Positions 61,872 through 64,000 of a stretch of 64,000 bases of DNA are shown one piece after another. This DNA comes from JAQBVV01 sp965249205. Its GTDB lineage: Bacteria; Acidobacteriota; Vicinamibacteria; Vicinamibacterales; UBA2999. The position numbers were made by a program, and so were the translations under genes. The stretch is from the NCBI GenBank assembly GCA_965249205.1, contig CBDFLL010000005.1:620001-684000 (forward strand). The letters run 5' to 3'. The notes beneath the pieces are model-generated. The model was not told the origin of the DNA. It did not search any database and was given only the letters and a program-made list of their open reading frames with translations. The first letter of the stretch is position 1. Each line of letters opens with the position of its first letter.

Positions 61872-62125
61872 CCCCCGTTGCGCAGCACCATCAGTACGGC
61901 GCTCGTCGGCGACGACCAGTTGGTCGCAGTTCTCACTGCTTACTCGCCAGAGGAGGAGCCCTTCTTGGAGGACCACCGACGGATCTTCGAAGAGGTTGGT
62001 TCCACCCTTCTGGCCAGACTCTCGTCACTTTCGTCGAAAGTGCCGTCGGAACAGCTGTCGGTCCCGGTTCGCACGGACTAGCCAGTCACCCACCGCCGGA
62101 TAGCCAGATTTAGAGGTGTGTCTCT

Positions 62126-64000
62126 ATGCGTCTTACCTATGAGGATGCAGCTCGACTATTTAGGCGAGGGGATTTCAGTGCGATACTCACCCGATCCAGT
62201 CGGGCTTTCAACACGCTGAGAGGCCTTGAGCCCCGCCTTCGAGTCATCGTCGCGCACGCTCTCGCGCACGCTGGTGAGCTTGATGACGCACGCCATCTCG
62301 CAGAATTAGACAGGTCTCAGCAATCTCCACCACTGATCCGATCGCAAGCAGAGTCGGTAGTTGCACTCGTCCTATGGCGCGAAGCGGACATGGATGGGGC
62401 ACTGCACCATTTTCATGCAGCGGTACGTTGGGCGCATGAGTCGAATGCCGCCGACAGAATCGCGTCAGCTCATCTCCAGCTTTTCCGATGCCTGATCGAT
62501 GGTCACCCAAACAACGCCGCCCCCGCGATGTTGCCGGATATTAGGAGACTCGTCATCCGTGCGGCGGACCCCCAGATTACCGCGTACCTGCACTCCTACG
62601 TCGCGGTGCTCGCGGGCCAAATGGGCCAGGTGGACGAGGCGCGACGTCACTGCGACCTGGCGGAGTCGCTGCTGGAGATAGCGCCGAACCAGTGGCTCCT
62701 TGGAAACTCTTTCGTCAGCAGATCGACCCTCGCGATCTTGGACGGCGATCTCGCCCGAGCGTTCGAGTGCCTAGCCGATGCCAAGAGTGCTCTATCGACG
62801 AGTGGCCGCTCGCGGGCGATGGTGGTTTGCGAAGGATCACTGGCTCATCTGCAGCTGTTGACAGGGCAGTTCGAGAAGGCCAAAGAGAATCTGTCCAGGC
62901 TCTTGAGCGACCCCCGGACGCCTCGATCCGCTCTGATCGGTCTGTCCGAGACGTTGGCGAGGGCATTCTTGGCAGAGGGGAGGTTCGATGAGTGCCAGAC
63001 CGAGATAGACCGAATCTACGACGAAACGCGACGCGATCAGGAGCAGACTGCTTATCACGTCCGATGGGCGGCGATTACTAAGGCTCGGCTATTGGTGAGA
63101 CAGCACAGATTCCTGGAGGCATCGGCCTGGCTGCACGACGTCGAACGTTCCACCAGCGATACCGCAGACATATCCTTCTCAGCGCAACTGAATTTGGTTG
63201 CGAGCTGCGCTGCCGCAGGAAGTGGCAAGAACGAGAAAGCGGCGGCTCGATTGTTCGCGGCGCACGAAGCCGGAATTCTCAAGCTGCCTGAACTCCAGGC
63301 CCAGTACTACTACGCCTCCGCACAAATCCTCGGGATGTTCTCGCCCACTCTGCAGCAACATCTCCGCGATCGAGCGCTTCGTTTGTGGGCAGCACAAGGC
63401 ATCGTGTCCGTTCGCATGGAAATGGACGACGCCGCCTCTGCTACCCCGAGCAAGGGCGATGAATCCGAGACCCTGCCAGCCTCTGCATCGACCGACGTCG
63501 CCTGCGTGACCGATTCGTTGGCAGCCATGGGTGATCTTGCCCACAGACCGAGGCTGCTTGGCGCCGAGATGGCGTCAGTGATCAGGGCGCTCGACTGTTC
63601 GCCAAGGGTCACGCTCTCTGAGACCAGTGAACAATCGACTCCCCCGACCGCGTCACTGACACAGGCAGTTCTTCCTTTGGGTAGGGAACAACAAAAGGCG
63701 CTGGCGTTGGTCTGCAAGGTCCCGTCCGATCCAGTGAAAGCGATTCTCCTGGCCAACGTGCTTCGGATCGGGCGTGCAGCACTAGAACTCGAGTACGCCC
63801 GGCAGACAGAACGCAATCGCGCTGCGGTCTGGCCGGCTAGCCCTGCGGAGGAGCAGGCCGGCGCCTTATTCCTGGCTGAGGATATGCAAACCCTTCTGGC
63901 CGCGGCGCGCCGGATTGCGCCGACCTCGGTTCCCGTTCTGATCACTGGCGAGACCGGCACTGGCAAGGATGTACTCGCCCGCACGGTCCACGCGTACTCC
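62126..64000 (+). CDS. TPR-containing sigma-54-dependent activator, cut by the window end
   Basis: The frame is open for 625 codons from the ATG at 62126 to the window end. Residues 1 to about 450 are helical repeats of TPR type (HALAHAGELDDARHLAELDR, YLHSYVAVLAGQMGQVDEAR, ETLARAFLAEGRFDECQTEI). The last visible residues, TSVPVLITGETGTGKDVLAR, are the Walker A of a sigma-54 AAA+ domain, which with a DNA-binding domain must continue outside. No receiver domain is seen, so the TPR part likely senses a protein or peptide. It follows the HD-GYP gene by 44 bp. Confidence 0.85.
   Translation, partial: MRLTYEDAARLFRRGDFSAILTRSSRAFNTLRGLEPRLRVIVAHALAHAGELDDARHLAELDRSQQSPPLIRSQAESVVALVLWREADMDGALHHFHAAVRWAHESNAADRIASAHLQLFRCLIDGHPNNAAPAMLPDIRRLVIRAADPQITAYLHSYVAVLAGQMGQVDEARRHCDLAESLLEIAPNQWLLGNSFVSRSTLAILDGDLARAFECLADAKSALSTSGRSRAMVVCEGSLAHLQLLTGQFEKAKENLSRLLSDPRTPRSALIGLSETLARAFLAEGRFDECQTEIDRIYDETRRDQEQTAYHVRWAAITKARLLVRQHRFLEASAWLHDVERSTSDTADISFSAQLNLVASCAAAGSGKNEKAAARLFAAHEAGILKLPELQAQYYYASAQILGMFSPTLQQHLRDRALRLWAAQGIVSVRMEMDDAASATPSKGDESETLPASASTDVACVTDSLAAMGDLAHRPRLLGAEMASVIRALDCSPRVTLSETSEQSTPPTASLTQAVLPLGREQQKALALVCKVPSDPVKAILLANVLRIGRAALELEYARQTERNRAAVWPASPAEEQAGALFLAEDMQTLLAAARRIAPTSVPVLITGETGTGKDVLARTVHAYS

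Larger units (their letters stand above)
60136..62081 (+). pseudogene. Membrane HD-GYP protein (c-di-GMP phosphodiesterase type), GAF-like tail frameshifted
   Basis: Residues 1 to 230 hold about eight spans, a MASE-like sensor. A linker and HD-GYP domain follow at about 245 to 430: LLHDMGKLGIPEHILNKPGR, VRHHHENWDGEGYPSGI and DCFDALTSDRPYRP. It would hydrolyse cyclic di-GMP. The C-terminal part resembles a GAF domain (GLVIPVGERVTGWCAANHRT) but is broken by an extra 32-nt copy of a local sequence. Skipping it restores RFHPPLRSTISTALVGDDQL, then LTAYSPEEEPFL, with a stop at 62081. The unrepaired frame runs to 62103 with Arg/Ser-rich nonsense. The catalytic domain is intact, so enzyme activity may survive. 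Confidence 0.8.

Overview
The window looks like a chromosome segment of a GC-rich Gram-negative bacterium carrying a decaying mobile island at its left end. The gene set suggests Acidobacteriota, perhaps the Vicinamibacterales group: a DUF4159 protein, a PQQ alcohol dehydrogenase, a subtilase with a long WSDG-repeat tail, LemA/HtpX/HflKC, and a TonB receptor remnant. That placement rests on family recall, not on a search.

Positions 1 to about 17,530 are an accessory island ending in a tRNA-Asn gene, which is overlapped by the C-terminus of a large serine recombinase. The island is a pile-up of remnants. It holds a resolvase stub, the 3' end of a TonB receptor fused to a class 1 DISARM remnant (drmD intact, drmMI truncated, the rest missing), a piece of a giant DarB-like methylase/helicase, an IS91-type element with a ParB-like partner gene, small accessory genes, and an XRE plus ImmA/IrrE pair. 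That pair is split by a 2.6-kb IS1595-family element with clean terminal inverted repeats, an 8-bp target duplication and several passenger genes.

Positions 17,580 to 26,670 are core chromosome: a DUF4203 membrane protein, the classic SRP RNA-dnaX-ybaB-recR cluster, then asd-lysC-dapB-dapA and an M20 peptidase (aspartate/lysine pathway). From 18.9 to 54.2 kb, six copies of a palindromic repeat family interrupt intergenic spaces. They insert at CTAG, very often exactly at the TAG stop codon of a neighbouring gene.

Positions 28.8 to 36.2 kb form one tightly coupled minus-strand operon: an OpuC-type ABC transporter (ATPase, then a permease/binding-protein fusion), an EutA-like reactivase, a bicupin and a PQQ dehydrogenase with a cytochrome c tail. 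This is an unexplained combination that suggests uptake and oxidation of a small amine or alcohol. Positions 37.0 to 41.6 kb hold a membrane proteostasis block (HtpX-like, LemA, HflC, HflK).

Positions 41.9 to 57.5 kb hold an FMN glutamate-synthase-like protein, tRNA-Ser, a frameshifted DUF4159 gene, an AttEFGH-like ABC export operon, ubiX, a rhomboid protease, a VIT1-type transporter, pheA, mtgA, an M48 lipoprotein protease and a second DHDPS-family aldolase. Positions 57.8 to 64.0 kb hold a small HTH gene, the repeat-tailed subtilase, a membrane HD-GYP protein whose GAF-like tail is broken by a 32-nt duplication, and the start of a TPR-containing sigma-54 activator cut by the window end. Several plus-strand genes carry a -10 hexamer exactly 6 nt before the start codon, suggesting leaderless transcripts.
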